From Daphnia carinata (lineage: Eukaryota > Arthropoda > Branchiopoda > Diplostraca > Daphniidae): a DNA stretch of 64,000 nucleotides. The stretch lies in assembly GCF_022539665.2 (NCBI RefSeq), contig NC_081339.1, positions 806,001-870,000 on the forward strand. Direction: 5' to 3'. The notes under the pieces were generated by a model. The model was given only the letters and a program-made list of their open reading frames with translations, searched no databases and was not told where the DNA came from. The stretch's first letter is position 1, and every line of letters starts with the position of its first letter. Positions 11,901 to 25,600 of the stretch are shown piece after piece. Both the position numbers and the translations under genes were made by a program.

Positions 11901-14900
11901 CAAAGCTCACCTAATCTGTTACTTGCTAAATTCAATTCTTCTAGTTGCAAGCCGAAGCTAGCAAAAGTACCATGAGGTAAATAAGACATGCGGTTATTTG
12001 TCAAATAAAGAAACCGTAACTTTTTCAGATGATCGAGCGCTGCCGGGTAGGTACTTAGTTTGTTCCTATCCAAATCAAGTAGTGTCAGGGTTGACGATAA
12101 TGAGTGGAACGCCCGTTCGTCAATACTAAACAGCCCGTTCCCAGCAAGATACAAGCGATTCACGTTCGTGCCGCGAAATGCCGAATCAGGTATTCGAGGT
12201 ATTCGGTTATAGTCGAGGTAGAGATCGCGAACGTGAAGACTGCGGTTGAACATTGCTCCTCCTTGCAAAGAACTAATCAAGTTCTCTCCTAGATCTAACT
12301 TTTTCAGTCGCAACTTGGAGCCCGGCTCTGTACGAATGGTGTCAATCGGTAATTCACTGATGAAATTGCCCCGCAAATCGAGCCATCGTAAATCACGAAG
12401 TTGCTCAACACACTTGCTCGGAAACCTTATTATACGATTATGAGCAACACTTAGTGTGTGCAGTTGACGTGGTAGAGTGTCTGTTGGTAGATCCGTTAGT
12501 TGGTTGCCTAAGTTTTGGTCAATTATAAAAGTGGCTGAACTAACTGTTAAAATATACATTTAGTGCTTTACCATCCAAGTTGAGCCAGTTCAAATTCCGC
12601 AGTAATGCAAGAGAATGGCCCCAGCCATCCCATCCTTGATCTTCAATTTAAAAAACAAAAAATTCAACAAATTTTATTAATAGTTTTGGAACTTAGGCCA
12701 TATTATTTTTTAATGAAAATTGCTTCGTTGCACAACTGAAATCATAATGCGACGTGTATAGCTATGTGCTATGAATATTACTGTATATTTTTAAAAATGA
12801 AATAGAAAAAGCTGAATATTTCCATCTTAGAATTTCAAAATGTGGAATCAGAACGAACAAAATGAAATGAAAAACATTCTATGGAAATCTCTAGGAAGTA
12901 AGAACTAACAACCCACAATTTGACAAACAACGTTGGCAGTTTTTGCCAATGAAACTAAAAAAAAATTATTCACGAAATTTGATTAGGCATACGCCTAAAA
13001 TTGTTTGATTTCCTGGATGACATGCCAACGATCAACGAAAACGAAAACCAAACGAAAAACACAAAATACAACCATTTGTTTTTTGTGTTTGAAGGGGAGA
13101 TGTAATTTTAATTGCTATCCATTCATACGTGGGCAGAAACTTCAAATAAGGGTAATGATAGTATGCAACAAAAATTATCTTTACTTCGTGTTTGTTAACG
13201 CACTGTTGCTGCTTTAATCGATAATCTTTACCAATGCGTCCCAATCCTTTAGGGTCACGTGGACCTCATCCATTATTGAAATCGATGTTAGTAAATTTTT
13301 TTTGAAACTAAAGGAGAACAGACTAGGACACCTGCACGTTGGCTTTTTTTCTGCGTAACTTGTCAAGATATTTATCAAGTAAATAGTATTACAAATACTA
13401 AGGAGTGCACAACTATTTTTTAATGTAGGTTTTCTTTGAGCCACGACTAAAATTATGTCTCTATATGTCTCAGTTTACCGCACCATTGGCTTCCAGTTGT
13501 GTACTTCTCAGTGTATTAAGAAAACGTACTAGTACGTGTGCCAAATGTTATTTCCATTTTGGTCAAATGTTCAACCTAATAATCGATATCGGTAGTCGAT
13601 TCCGAGCTGATCTTTTACCGCTATAAATGTGGATGCAATATGCTACGTATTATTTAAGAAAAAAGAAAAGTGAATCTTATTTTTGTGCTTTTGATCCTTT
13701 TGCGTAATGAAGAGCCGCATAAATACATTTGATCGATCAATGCCAGTAGTTGTTGAAGGGATGGAAACCATGTTTTTTTTTGCTTAGAAGCCATTTAATG
13801 AGCAAAGTAATATAATTACCATTGCTTTTCGATCTTTGAAGGGCCATAATGTCATTGTTTCCCAGAAAAAGAGCGTCTAAGCTGGGCGATAAATGAGTCC
13901 ATAATTGCCCTAGTCCTTCTAATGACGAAATCTGGTTACTAAAACATTTACAAGTTGAAATGGGAAAAAAAAGGGAAAAACGAAAAAAAAAACATTTAAA
14001 ATGAGTAAATGCTGCCGGATGAGAATTTCAGTTTTAAAAAAATAGCTGTTTGAAATATTGTTTGACTTCTTAATATTTTAAAGTACTTTTACCTGTGAAA
14101 ATTCGCCCACACCAATGCTCGCAGAGTATGCAGAGGACCAACCGGAATCTCGTCCAATTCATTATAACTCAGGTCCAACGATTTCAAATCATCTTCCATA
14201 CCTCTAAAATGGTTATATGTCCATTCGTCACAATTTTCTTAAGATTAAGGCTTCAATTTATGAACTATGTGTTACCTGAATAAATTATCATCAATGTGGC
14301 AGATCTTGTTGCTCATAAGACGTAACGATTCGATTTGGATGCGTGGCGCGATGGAAGAAGAAATCCTCGAGGGAGAGATTAGCTCAGCGACTTCCAACCC
14401 AGAGCTAACTATGTCCACATGGGAAAGCTTTCCAGATGGCAATGCTGAATTGCGACCAAGCGTCACAGAACAGATTGTATAATTCATGCATACATCTTAA
14501 AGCGATACGGATTTGCAATAACCGGTTAAAAACGATATTTACGAAAAAAACAAACATTGCCCTCATCCAACGTACTGTGACAATATTCGCAAATAGGGAA
14601 CCAAGCCAGAGTAGCTGATATTAAATTAGCAGAACAAGGCTGGAAAGAAGGTGAATAAGCAAATAAATGACGGTTCTCAACCTCAATTTTGGATCATAGT
14701 TGTTTTAGAAACGGATTTAGAAGGACATTTCACAATTTGAGCTTCGAACACTCGCGTACCTGGTAAAAATGCAAATGGGACGCCAACACATGACACGTCG
14801 AATGCTTGTTCCATGCTGCCAGCCTCCATGATAGTGGACATATCTTCTTCCAGTCTACTCTCTTTCTGTGTTCCATCCGCTGCCAACTCGGATGATGTTC

Positions 14901-15126
14901 GGTTTTGCACATCCATTTCCTTTAAATAATCGTCTCTTTTGACCAAGAGTGACGATTGTGACATCTTGCACGAACACATGGGGTTGAAGCTGCAAGGAAC
15001 GACATACTGCGTATTCGCTTTCACTGTCACCGCCAGAAACAGTATAAAGAGGCAGGATAGCAGCAGCGATGCAATTGATGTCGGTAGAATTAGTTTCCTC
15101 ATGGGACTAGTGTGAGTATATTCCAT
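8904..15126 (-). CDS. chp: Chaoptin-like GPI-anchored leucine-rich-repeat protein
   Basis: Ten coding exons, complement(join(8904..9196, 9268..9427, 9613..11210, 11286..11834, 11911..12507, 12572..12640, 13820..13938, 14093..14203, 14276..14495, 14760..15126)). All introns are GT-AG, all phases agree, and the total is 1360 aa (Drosophila chaoptin is about 1300). Residues 9-37 form a signal peptide; Met1 (15126) or Met9 (15102) may start it. A short Cys cluster (CSFNPMCSCK) follows, then about 1200 residues of tandem 23-25-aa LRRs (LxxLxLxxNxI), an LRRCT near residue 1267 (LESNQLTCSCENAWIAKWL), and a hydrophobic C-terminal tail (FSIVFFVLVSLLYVL) fitting GPI attachment. Chaoptin mediates homophilic adhesion of photoreceptor rhabdomere membranes. 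No stop or frameshift is seen. Whether this is the single orthologue or one of several paralogues cannot be told here. Confidence 0.93.
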
Positions 15127-18100
15127 GTATTGTCTGTTTTCCTGTATAAGTTTAATAATAAGTTGACTGTGAGATGTGTCTATGAATGGACGTGTACTTA
15201 ATAACCGGTAATACCATTGTTAGGTACACCTGAAACGACTAGCCTAGTTACGATATTCCTTTTGCAAATTTGCTGTCTCCGACACAGAACTATGCCAACA
15301 GTGTTTTCATGACACCATCGCCGTCTAACATGTTCCTTACCAACCACTCTCTTCGAATATAGTAATCAAGGTTAAATTGCTTCGAAAAAAAATGCTATGT
15401 GGGTAGTCTACGTAACAAGATGTCCTATCGCCAGTTGACCTTTGGGACGTTCTAATAAGCTACCGTCAATATGAGCTAACAAATGGCTATGACTAATATT
15501 CACACTGCTACGGCCACGTTAGAACTGAAGGAGAACGGCAAGAACGAAAGTTCCAGGCACCACGTTAAAAAGCCCCAAGTGTATGACCAAATATTCTTTT
15601 GTTTAATAGAAAACATAGAAAAACGCCGTGTAGTAAAGATTTTTCCACACACAGCTGGTTTTTTAAGTTTTTCGGTAATTATTTTTGAAACTTGATAATA
15701 TTTGCAAAAGAATGACGACACAAAAACCTATTTGGCTACCCGAAACACGCTGTACATCATAGAGAATGTATCGCTGTCAGCCAAAGATACGAGTATTAAA
15801 CGACAGTACAATTTAATTTGTCGCAAAGCAAGAAAAAGTAAATAAATAAGTAGGAATTTAATTGCTCTATTCGCCATTCTATGCAGACAAACGTTGCAAA
15901 ATACAATCATTTTCGACGCAACAGGAGTTACGGAATTATTTCCCTCCCAAAATGATATAATATAAATACACAGACTGTACAGACTGTATATAGTTATTTA
16001 TATGACGTGTACTTTGCGAGATTTTCCCCCGTCCTTCCCCTTGTTTCCCCAGCGCATCAGTCGTGGTGTTTGTAGGCAAAGTATTCTTTGGGATAAGTTA
16101 ATGTTTTTAAAGTTGAGCTCTCCTTCTAGCAATGAATAGTCAGAAGAAAGTAACGTAAATTCGCTAAGACACCAAATACAAAATGTCATCGCACGGCGAA
16201 CATTCGTTCATGCAGTAGGAGCAGTTGCCTCCTGCAATAGCAAGCATGACTAGCTGCGCAAGCTGCTAAACTTTTGCCCATTAAGATGGTGAAAGAATAT
16301 CAGAGAATTGAAAAGGATAGGCAACGGCCTTATTTAACGCGGATTCGTTAATCAGTTTAGCCACGGAATCACGTACAGGCAGTAACTCACAATTTGGGAA
16401 ATATCCAAACAAAACTTTAAAAAAAAAAAAAAAAATAGTCATTTCAATACTAAAATGCGAAAGTGTGAACCTATTCAGTTGAGGGACAGAAGTTTTCAAC
16501 AAACTAGAACTCCCGCATTTGCGAAGGTTCTTTAAAAAAAGTAGGTGGTAAAAAATTCTGTTAGTATTTAGGGCCTACGTCATAACTAATTTTACATTTA
16601 CTAATAAACCTGACATCAGAGCGCACAGTGAATTTTGTTTATAGAAACTTATAAAATAAGGTTAAGTTGGAATCACATCAACAATACCCTGAAAATTTCG
16701 CTAATTAACGGTTAACTAAAAATTCCGTTTAAGGCAGTACCAATATTGTTTTTTTTTTTGTTTTTTTTTAGCTTTTTATTTCATTCGTATACTAAGCGTT
16801 TCGATCAGATTCACAGACGTAGTGATATGGTATGTCGAAAGCTTGTTTCGTTAGCATTAGAAAACTCCGTAAACAAAAACTCCGTAACACCGTAAAGTCC
16901 AATACCTTACACTTGAATCGCTACGTTAATGAGTGAGAAATCGCAAAAAATTGCTAATGCATTTTTTTGCGTTTAACTTTTGCGTAGATAACACTTTTAG
17001 AAAATGAGTGGCAAAAAAAAAGTAAATTAATTGCTCTATACATTTTTCCGCTGACACGTGTTAACTATATGAGATCGATATCTTAAAAACATTTTATGTA
17101 TCTTGACCCGCGTAGGAACGATTGACCCGTTCAACAAATGTCACCTGGTGGCACCGACCGCCCCTTACCCGGCCATAACTCTTTCTCCCAATTCTAACGC
17201 TAACAAATGCCCCCATGTTTTTGCCACTTTACTCTGGGTAGGGGTAATCAAAAGCTAACATGAACTTACAGTCCAATCGGTTTTCCCAGTGAATCACTAT
17301 AGCTGGCGTTCTTGATGAATTTTTCAGCCTGTTAACCAAACCTTTTTCCTGAGATACATTTCGTATCTCTAGCAGTTTTTTCAATGCCCTATCCATGATA
17401 TTAATTACAGAATGATTCATGTTGCGTGAAAATTGAAAATTCAATATGTTAACATTTTGTTATTTAACTAATACGTGCAAAAACCATTTCATTAGGCCAT
17501 GCTGAAGGTTATATTTCATTGGCAGGCGCGGTGGTAGAATTACAATGCACACCTCGCATAAAAGAACAGTATATGAAGTGTCTTACATAACATCACTGAT
17601 TTCTTAAATGGCGGGGTTTTATGCATGGATTAAAATAGGAGTACGTAGCCTAATGTACCCACTTTTTCGTGTGTACTAAAAGCTGCTTCGTGTGCTTCGC
17701 CAATTTTTTTTTTTATTGAGCGGTTTATTGAAACTATGCTAACAAAAACGTTACCCGGGTATAACTACATTGATCGAGTTCCTGTTTGTCGTAAATAGGG
17801 TTCTTCATAGTGCAACCAGCGTGTAGCCTTTTTCTCACTTGACGAACGATAGTGTTAGTGGCACATTTTTAAGGTTTCGTCACAACTTGAACAATCGGCA
17901 CAGTGATTTAATAGCATGCAAAACGTTAATCAAGTCATTAACAAGCCAGTTCAAACGAGATCAAGTCTCCAAAACTCCTTTTGCTCGGCATGCGTTATTT
18001 CGTTATGTAACCTACATTTTTTAGCTGAAATTCCATATTTCGTAACACCCCCATCAAAACGATTCTCTCTTGGGAAAAAGGCGACAATTAACTGCGTCTG

Positions 18101-21100
18101 CTTGCGCATTTCTTGGCAAAGTTCAATGACTTTTAGAAATAACACACAAATCGTCTTACTTTACTGAATTTTCAAACGTTTGACGATGCTTCCGCCACTT
18201 TTTGGGTTTCACGTTTACAAGAAAGAAGACTTATTCGTACACTAGGCGAAGAATAACCTTTAGTATACGAGTGCGGCAGTGGTGTAGTGGAGAACAGCAG
18301 AAAGATACCTTAGAGCAAATATGCAACCTATCCTCAATAGGGGCGCAAGTAAAATTCGGTATTTAGCATGCTCTGACACGCTAGGATGTTACTTTCTCAG
18401 TATTGGACTCTCCCCATGCTATGGTAGCCAACCATCAAGAAAAAGGCAACCGGGGGCCAAGGTGTTGCCGTCTTTGCCTGTCTCAACATTTGTTTGTTAG
18501 CCTTTTTTTTTTTTATTCATTCGGCATAATGCCTCTTATATTTCTTCAGTTCATTCCATACACGCTTTACTACTTTGTGTTTGATTATGAATAATTAACG
18601 TGATATTTTTAATGACTAAGATTATTGTAGGTGTTCTCGTAGCACAAGAAATATAGTGAACTTATTTTAAAGTGCTTCTAGAATTATTCATAATTCAGGG
18701 CAAAATCTCGGGCCATATACAAAAATCCGAAAGATACTGGCGCGACAGCTGGGAAAAATCTCCCAAAATGCCACTTTGTTTAGTTAAAATAATAAGCCAG
18801 TGAATACAACAATATTTACAAAATGTAAAAAACATTGTGTTATATAAAATTTTAAAAAGGAGCAAATAACAAATGTTGGCTGAGATGGCAACGCCCGTCG
18901 ATGAGTTCACCCTATGCTTTTGCATGGGGAAAAAGTCAGAAACGGGGAACAGTATGTGCAAAAAATAAGTCAGCTCATCCTATTAAAAGACCAATACTAG
19001 TCACCATCGCTCAGCATAACTACGTAGTGTAATTGGCTTAAGATAGAGGTTGTAGAAAAGCTTAGAAGTAAACAGCGGCAAAATCGCCATGGCAACCAGA
19101 TAGCCATTTACGTTGTCACAATGCCAAAAAAATGTGTGCAATGGTCGGCATGTCAGAATTTAAAAACCTATTCTCCATAGTAATCCCAGCTAATTAATAA
19201 GGTTCTGTCGACTTGGTTTTAAAATAACTGTTCGATAACATTTTTACTACTTTCAAATCAGTTTTAACTGAAATCTTGGATTATTTAAATTTCTTTTTCT
19301 TTTCAAACAGCATTTGACTTAGTATTTCAATATTTGCTTGCAAACTAGTAGGTTCGACAACTAAATTTGGGCAACCGAATATCGAACTAGCAGAGATCAG
19401 CATTTTCCGTGCTTACATCCCAATTTTAATACAATCCCTTCTTTCGGCCTATTACCTCAAGATAACTGTGTCGAACGGCGATATGGGGAAGGTGGGTTTT
19501 TTGTTTTAATAGTGTGGTCGGATTTTTTAAAACGAACTGTACGTACGGCAATCGTTTAGATCGGGGGTTGGCAAACGGCTCCAAGAATTTTAACAAAGAG
19601 AACCCAGTGCAATTACTGTTCAATATTTTAAAAAAATTAAGTAGAGTATGTAATGGTAAAAAAGAAAGTAGGTTATCTAATGAATTCAGCGGAATTCTTT
19701 CATTCGTTTTTACAAAGACGAATGACGTATTTACTTCAAAATGTTTTTCTTACGAACTCGTAGGTGTAAAAACTTATTTCGTAAGTTTTAGCATCACTAA
19801 CTACACTCGCGACGTCACTCTTCCTCATGCAGATGAATAGGGTCATAGTTGCTAAGCTCTCTTTGAGGGCAACTTATTGTTTTTATACTGTTGGAAATCC
19901 CTTGTTTTCTGGAGCACATCTTGCACATTTTTAAAAGGTAAGCTGCAAAAAACATTAGTATAATCTAATCTCATGCAGCGGTTCACAAACCCAATCGCTT
20001 TTCCCGATCTCTAGTTGGCAGCCCCACACATTGTTTTTCGCCATAATCTCCCCTTCCTTGCTCCCTCCCACCACCTTCCAGTTTCTTTTAATTTCTCCTT
20101 AGTGTTACGGCGAAGCATGATAAAAGGATTCGAAGGTTTTCTGAATTAAATTCACTCGTTATTAACGGAAAATTAGCGCATTAGTCTCGAAGCACGATAA
20201 TCGGTTCCTCGTCATTTTCCCTTCTAGCAACGATAGTTAGGCGGCAAAATGAAACCTTAAAATTTTTTAAATTCTGAAAAGCTTTTAAGACGTTAAATTC
20301 TTTCACATAAATTCAAATCCAACCAAGAGACAACCAACATAGCAAGTTTCGGAACATTTGTAGGAGTCTAAATGGTGATACGGCTGGTTGGCAATGCCAT
20401 CTGACTTATTTTTTCCAAGAAATGGTTCCTTTAGTGCAAAGATGTTCGTATATACATGTGTTGAAGATCTACGTTTGTCATGCAGTATGGCGCAATGCCA
20501 ATATGTCGTGTAAAAGTTTCGGTATCATGTGACGAAAAGTTATTGAAATTTGGAAACTTTGCTTTTGTTCTTCAGTATGGGAATGTCGTTTCCACATAGT
20601 GATTACGCCTGATCAAAATCGAGAATAAGTACCGTATCGACTGTTTTAAGCAAGATTGCAAAGAGGTTCTAATCATGAAACAAGCAAATTAATATCATTT
20701 TAAACGGTTTATGTTTCCTTTCATGCGCTTTCAACAGGTATGCCTTTTGTCTGTCAACCGCATAACACAGGTTTTGCCGTACTCATAATCAAATTTTGCG
20801 TTCGTAAAATCACAAAAAAAGGTTTGTTATTTGATAGCCGATGTGATCAATGCTGTAATCATTTTCTGCCCGCCATCTAGCAGTAAAAATAGAATCTCTT
20901 CTAAATGTAGTTTGCATTTAGATTTGTGCGTGCCACGAAATGGTTAGAAAAAGTTGCCGGAAAAATGACTGGTAAAAAGTTGATCTACTAATCATTGGCA
21001 AATGATTTGATCGCCACTAGTGTTTAGTATCGCGGACGACCGTTAACGCTCAAAATCAACAGTAACAAATAGCAAAACAAGGGATTGATTTTAACTATTG

Positions 21101-22410
21101 TTGAAATATTTTCGGATACGCATGTTTCTGTCAGAACGAAAGGAGACATAGCCATGTGGCCTAATGCTACTGCTTTCATAAGAACGCATTTCTCTGGTTC
21201 AGCGCCAAATCGGGGCGAAACAAAGAAATTTCAACGAAAAACCTAAAAAAAAAAAATCTAGATTCTATGAGTCGGAAGTTCCAAAGGAAAAAATATTTAT
21301 ATTTGTAGAAAGGCGAAGAAGGAGAAGTTTAAAAAATAAAGAAAAAATATATAATAACACTTAACTGAATACCCCTGTAGCTCATGCAAGTGGTTGGCGA
21401 ACTCGGAAAAAGAGCTGCCGTTTTACTACTGCTTTAGAACTGAATTATATGAGGCCATGGTCATGGTAGTTCGGACAAATGAAAAAGTATCTGCGTTGCC
21501 TAGATTAAAGGCATAGATAGAGCTACATGATGTCTGACGAGTGGTTTAAGGTTCTAAACACAGAGAAGAAGAATCCGCTCCAAACGGAATGAAACGTCAA
21601 ATAGCCTTCTTGGTTCGGCCGTGAATGTGGCGTCACCACTCGTTTAAGCACAGTGCCTGAAACAGTGGATAAATGTATGGAAAGTTTTCTCAAAACAGTC
21701 GTATGGTTTTGTGCCGGACAGTATCCGCCCCTCACAACATTTTCCCCGTTTTTGGAATTAGAACCACTTTCTGCTTTTGTACTCCTGCGTGCTTGCTCTT
21801 GCACTCACAGTTCATGGTTTACGAAAAAAGCCAATCTTGAAACTATCGACCTGAAACGCGGCCGCTTGTAGTGCTGGCTTCCTTCAAATTTCACCGATCC
21901 ACTTTTGCAGACAGGCCCGGTCTAACCATAGGCTACCCGGGAACAGCTTACTACCGGATGATTCTGGTGTGAATGTAAAAGAAATGTTGAAAAAAAAAAA
22001 ATCATTTTACGTGTGTCTCGCCCGGTATGGAGCTGGTCACGACTAACCCATGGATAGACTGAGGCCAAGCCCAATTTGCAGATATCTCTTCCTGAAATGC
22101 GACGAACTTCATGAATTTACGAAGGGATTTTTTACTTGAAACTGCCATCTGGCGTTTAGCTCTAGGGCACTCTTTCCATTCACCTAAAAACAGGAGATGA
22201 TGCTCACTTTGGAGCCGCTCGGTTCGCGTTTCATTTAGTATCATGCTGATACAGTTGGCTTAGATTACCGCTTTTTGGTTTTCCCCAAAGAGCATAGAGG
22301 GGCGCATCATGCCCTGCATTTTTTAGGTGTTGCTTGGCCCAAGTGTTAAATTGGTGTGTAGCTGATGGAGGAAGTTTCAATAGAATTGGATGAACATGTA
22401 TAATCAATAG
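15127..22410. other. Gene-poor region 5' of the chaoptin-like gene
   Basis: No recognisable gene, RNA or element. Open frames are all below 110 codons and lack domain signatures. The first kilobase would contain the promoter and 5' untranslated exons of the chaoptin-like gene, but no TATA box or initiator could be chosen with confidence. A lone CTCF-like core (CGCCATCTAGCAG) lies at 20871-20883. Confidence 0.5.
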
Positions 22411-22662
22411 CCTTTTCACAATAAAAATATGCAAATGAAGCAAACTGTAGGGAAGTAGTGAATAAATCAGAGAATAAGTGGAAAGCACGAAATTTACGTG
22501 TTGCCGGACGGTCACCCCAAACAAAAAAAAACCATGCTTTTTTTGTTTATATGTTGCAAAAATTAAATGGATTGGACCACCAACGTCTCACCTTTTCACA
22601 ATAAAAATTTCCTAGGGAAGTAGTGAATAAATCAGAGTGTGGAAAGCGATTTACGTGTTGCC
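22411..22662 (+). repeat. Direct duplication, two diverged copies
   Basis: The segment 22411-22505 (ccttttcacaataaaaat, then gggaagtagtgaataaatca, then a tail ending in ttacgtgttgcc) recurs shortened at 22591-22662, about 180 bp apart. Copies differ by small deletions. It could be a tandem duplication or two copies of a short repeat. It has no coding potential. Confidence 0.7.
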
Positions 22663-25600
22663 CAATAGGGATTGGAAAAGATTTCCTCTAGTGTCAAAAA
22701 AAGAAAAAAAACGAAAAAGAAAACGAAGGAGAGCTCCCAAATATAACTGTGTCGTATGCGTCTCAGAAACATGAAATATTGGTGACAAAATTCAACAACA
22801 TAAATTTGATCCATTATAGTGATGCAGGCCTTTTTTGGTTCTAACAAATTTCATGACGAAATGGCCAACACTCGCATTTTTTTAACCTTGTATTTTTGTC
22901 ATGTTGGCATATGTTTACATTAGTCTGTGTATCAGAATATCTGGTGGTACACGTCTCCTGGCTCTAACAAGTGAACAACTCAGTGACATGAATTTGAGTG
23001 TGGGCCAAAAAAGGCGGAAAAAAAGCTATAGCCTCAAGTATCTCTCAAGCTTCCTCTCAGTTAAAGCCGATTATACGTTGTTCTTCCCGTGACTCACGAG
23101 TGATAGAGCTGTGAGTTATTTCGGTTGCATTGACTATCTTTAGCCGCTTCAATTTGTACCGTGGTTTTGTAAAGAAAATTGCGTTAGTTGATAATCCTGA
23201 GACATGCTTTTGCTATTTTTGCGGATGAAATGTTTGAGAAATAGGAAATGACTGTCTTGTTGCAACGCACCTTGGCTCGCAACAACGGAAACATGAGACG
23301 AAAGTACAAAAACTTGTCCGAAAGGTTATTTTTTTTTTCCGCGATGTTTGCGTGAACTAAATTTTTTGCCGCATTTTGTTTTGTTTGTTTTTCCCACATA
23401 TATTTTTTCATGTAGTGTTAAGGGCCATCGCTTACCAAATGGTTTCCAATTGAAAGAAAACGCGGAATGTTGCTAGTAAAGAGAGTCACACCATCGCCGC
23501 AAGAATAGTAGTCTTAGCCTATACAGCATTTCATTGTTCCCTAAGTTATTTTTATTTTGAATGCTTTTTAATCCCCTTTTTCTCCAAGTTCCAGTTTCGG
23601 TGCTCCCGCATCGTTTTTTTCATTTCTTATTTTCATACATCATCATTCGTGACTGTTCGTTTTCGTTGTTAACATGCCAAGCGTACGGAAAGTCTGCGGC
23701 TTCAGATTCTGAACTTTGACTTAAAATTCAACGATTTGTATTTAAAATTCAAAATCACTCTCGGCGTCTGATAGAAAATAGGAATAAGTTGCCACCCTCC
23801 CAAATCTTCCTGCGCGCTTACTTCGATTTGCTTTTCTTTCTGATTTTCTTCATTGGCGTGCACTTCACGTAGGCGCCTTGTTATCTTCGCATGAAAAAAA
23901 GTTTAAGAAATAGTTCTCAATGCTTGGTAGGACGTTAAATTTCATTTTACCATCTAGCCTGTGCAGCTGGTACGTAAATAAACATATGCCGTATAGCTTT
24001 GTGGGAACGCCGTAGAAACAAATGTAGATCGACTACGGTGCATTTTATTAGATTTGTTTTTTTACAGCTAATAATTTATAAACATTTACCTCGCCTTTCT
24101 TTATGTGTCCATAATAGTTCAAAGGTTTTTTGTTATGTCCCAAGAAGCGAATCCTTGCGCAACTGTTAAAACGTAGCCAGTAAAAATGGCAAATAGAAAA
24201 AAATATATAGAAAGGATTCGGTTTTCGCAGCTCCGATATCTCACTAGATTTTATTCTCGCTACTTCTAAATTGACATTGTTAGTTTATTATAAGTTGCTT
24301 CATATACCCTAAAACCTTCATAACTGTATACGTCGTATTCAAAAACTGGTGACGATGGAGCTCTTTCGTCGCCTATTTGTATGACACAACTCTTCCTTCC
24401 CGGCGTCTTCCAAAGTACATTAGGGCGCGATAATCATTCGTCGTTCCTTTCATCACTTCTCAGGTCGCTTACACAGATAAAAGCTTTTTCCCGCTTAGAA
24501 AAAAAGTGAAAAAATTAGGGGAAGGCCTACACTTACTTTTCACGTCAAAACAAGAAGAAGTTCTACGTTAAAGCTATTTATTATCATGACACCCACTGAT
24601 GCCATAGCTTGTATTGCTAGCAAATTGATGCATCATTTTTTCCCGTCATTCCACTTATCAACATATGTCACGAAACTTCTCATTTTGCCTTTGAGCTTGA
24701 CAGTTTGGTTAGTAACGAAATCGGAAAAAAAGCTTTACGTCATTATTTATATTTTACTTCATTTTTTATTTTTATTTTTCTTTTAATTTTTTTTTTTTTA
24801 CTCGTGCTATGGAAACTATCCTAGATCTACTCGTGCTGCTTGCATTTTCTGCTGCAGCACCAAACATCGATTGGATCTGACAAGAAGAAAGAGGATACGA
24901 ACAAGGATCGAATGAACCGCACTTTTTCTCAAAAATGCCACTAGACTACAGTAAATTAGAGTATACGTTTTTATTTACATTTTCCTTTGAAACTTATATG
25001 ACTAAGTGGTTGTCAAAAACAACAATAATAGCACAGGGGTCCCCATCTTCGACTGGCCTAAAATATATAGGCTAGTGGTGGATCAACAACAAAATACAGG
25101 CTTATTTTTCTTTTTTTCTTTTTCCATTTCTTTCTTCTGGATGCCTGTGGGAATTAGGCATTGTATCTGATCCTTTGAAATGATAAGGGAAGCCGAAATG
25201 TGAATCTATTTTCACCCTCATCATTTTCGTTCTGAACGTGTTTCCATATAAAACCGCAAGTGTTTAATTTCTAGTTTTACCTTGGAACTATGCCCTACAG
25301 TAAATTTCAAAACTTTCCTGCATTTTTTTTTTCAATGAAATTTGGCTTCTCGCCGATATCTTACAATTTGTCACCTTACTTTTCGAAAGCTTTTCTAAAT
25401 GTCGATTTTCATACGCACCATCCTGATGAAATTGCGATCGCCAGCAGGAAGTTACAAATCGTTCATTTATTTTTCTCCATTGTACGACGTATTTATTCAT
25501 TTATTTTGTAGGCTAATATCACACTTGAAAACGGAACGTCAACTAAAAATAGGTGGATCGCATAGCTATTTTACAAAAACGAATGAAAGTCGTCGAATAC

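Noticed and set aside
9586-11910. A single 774-codon exon for the chaoptin-like gene
   Set aside because: The frame reads through a 75-nt intron (11211-11285) and past splice sites at 11834 and 9613; removing these restores LRR spacing and phase.
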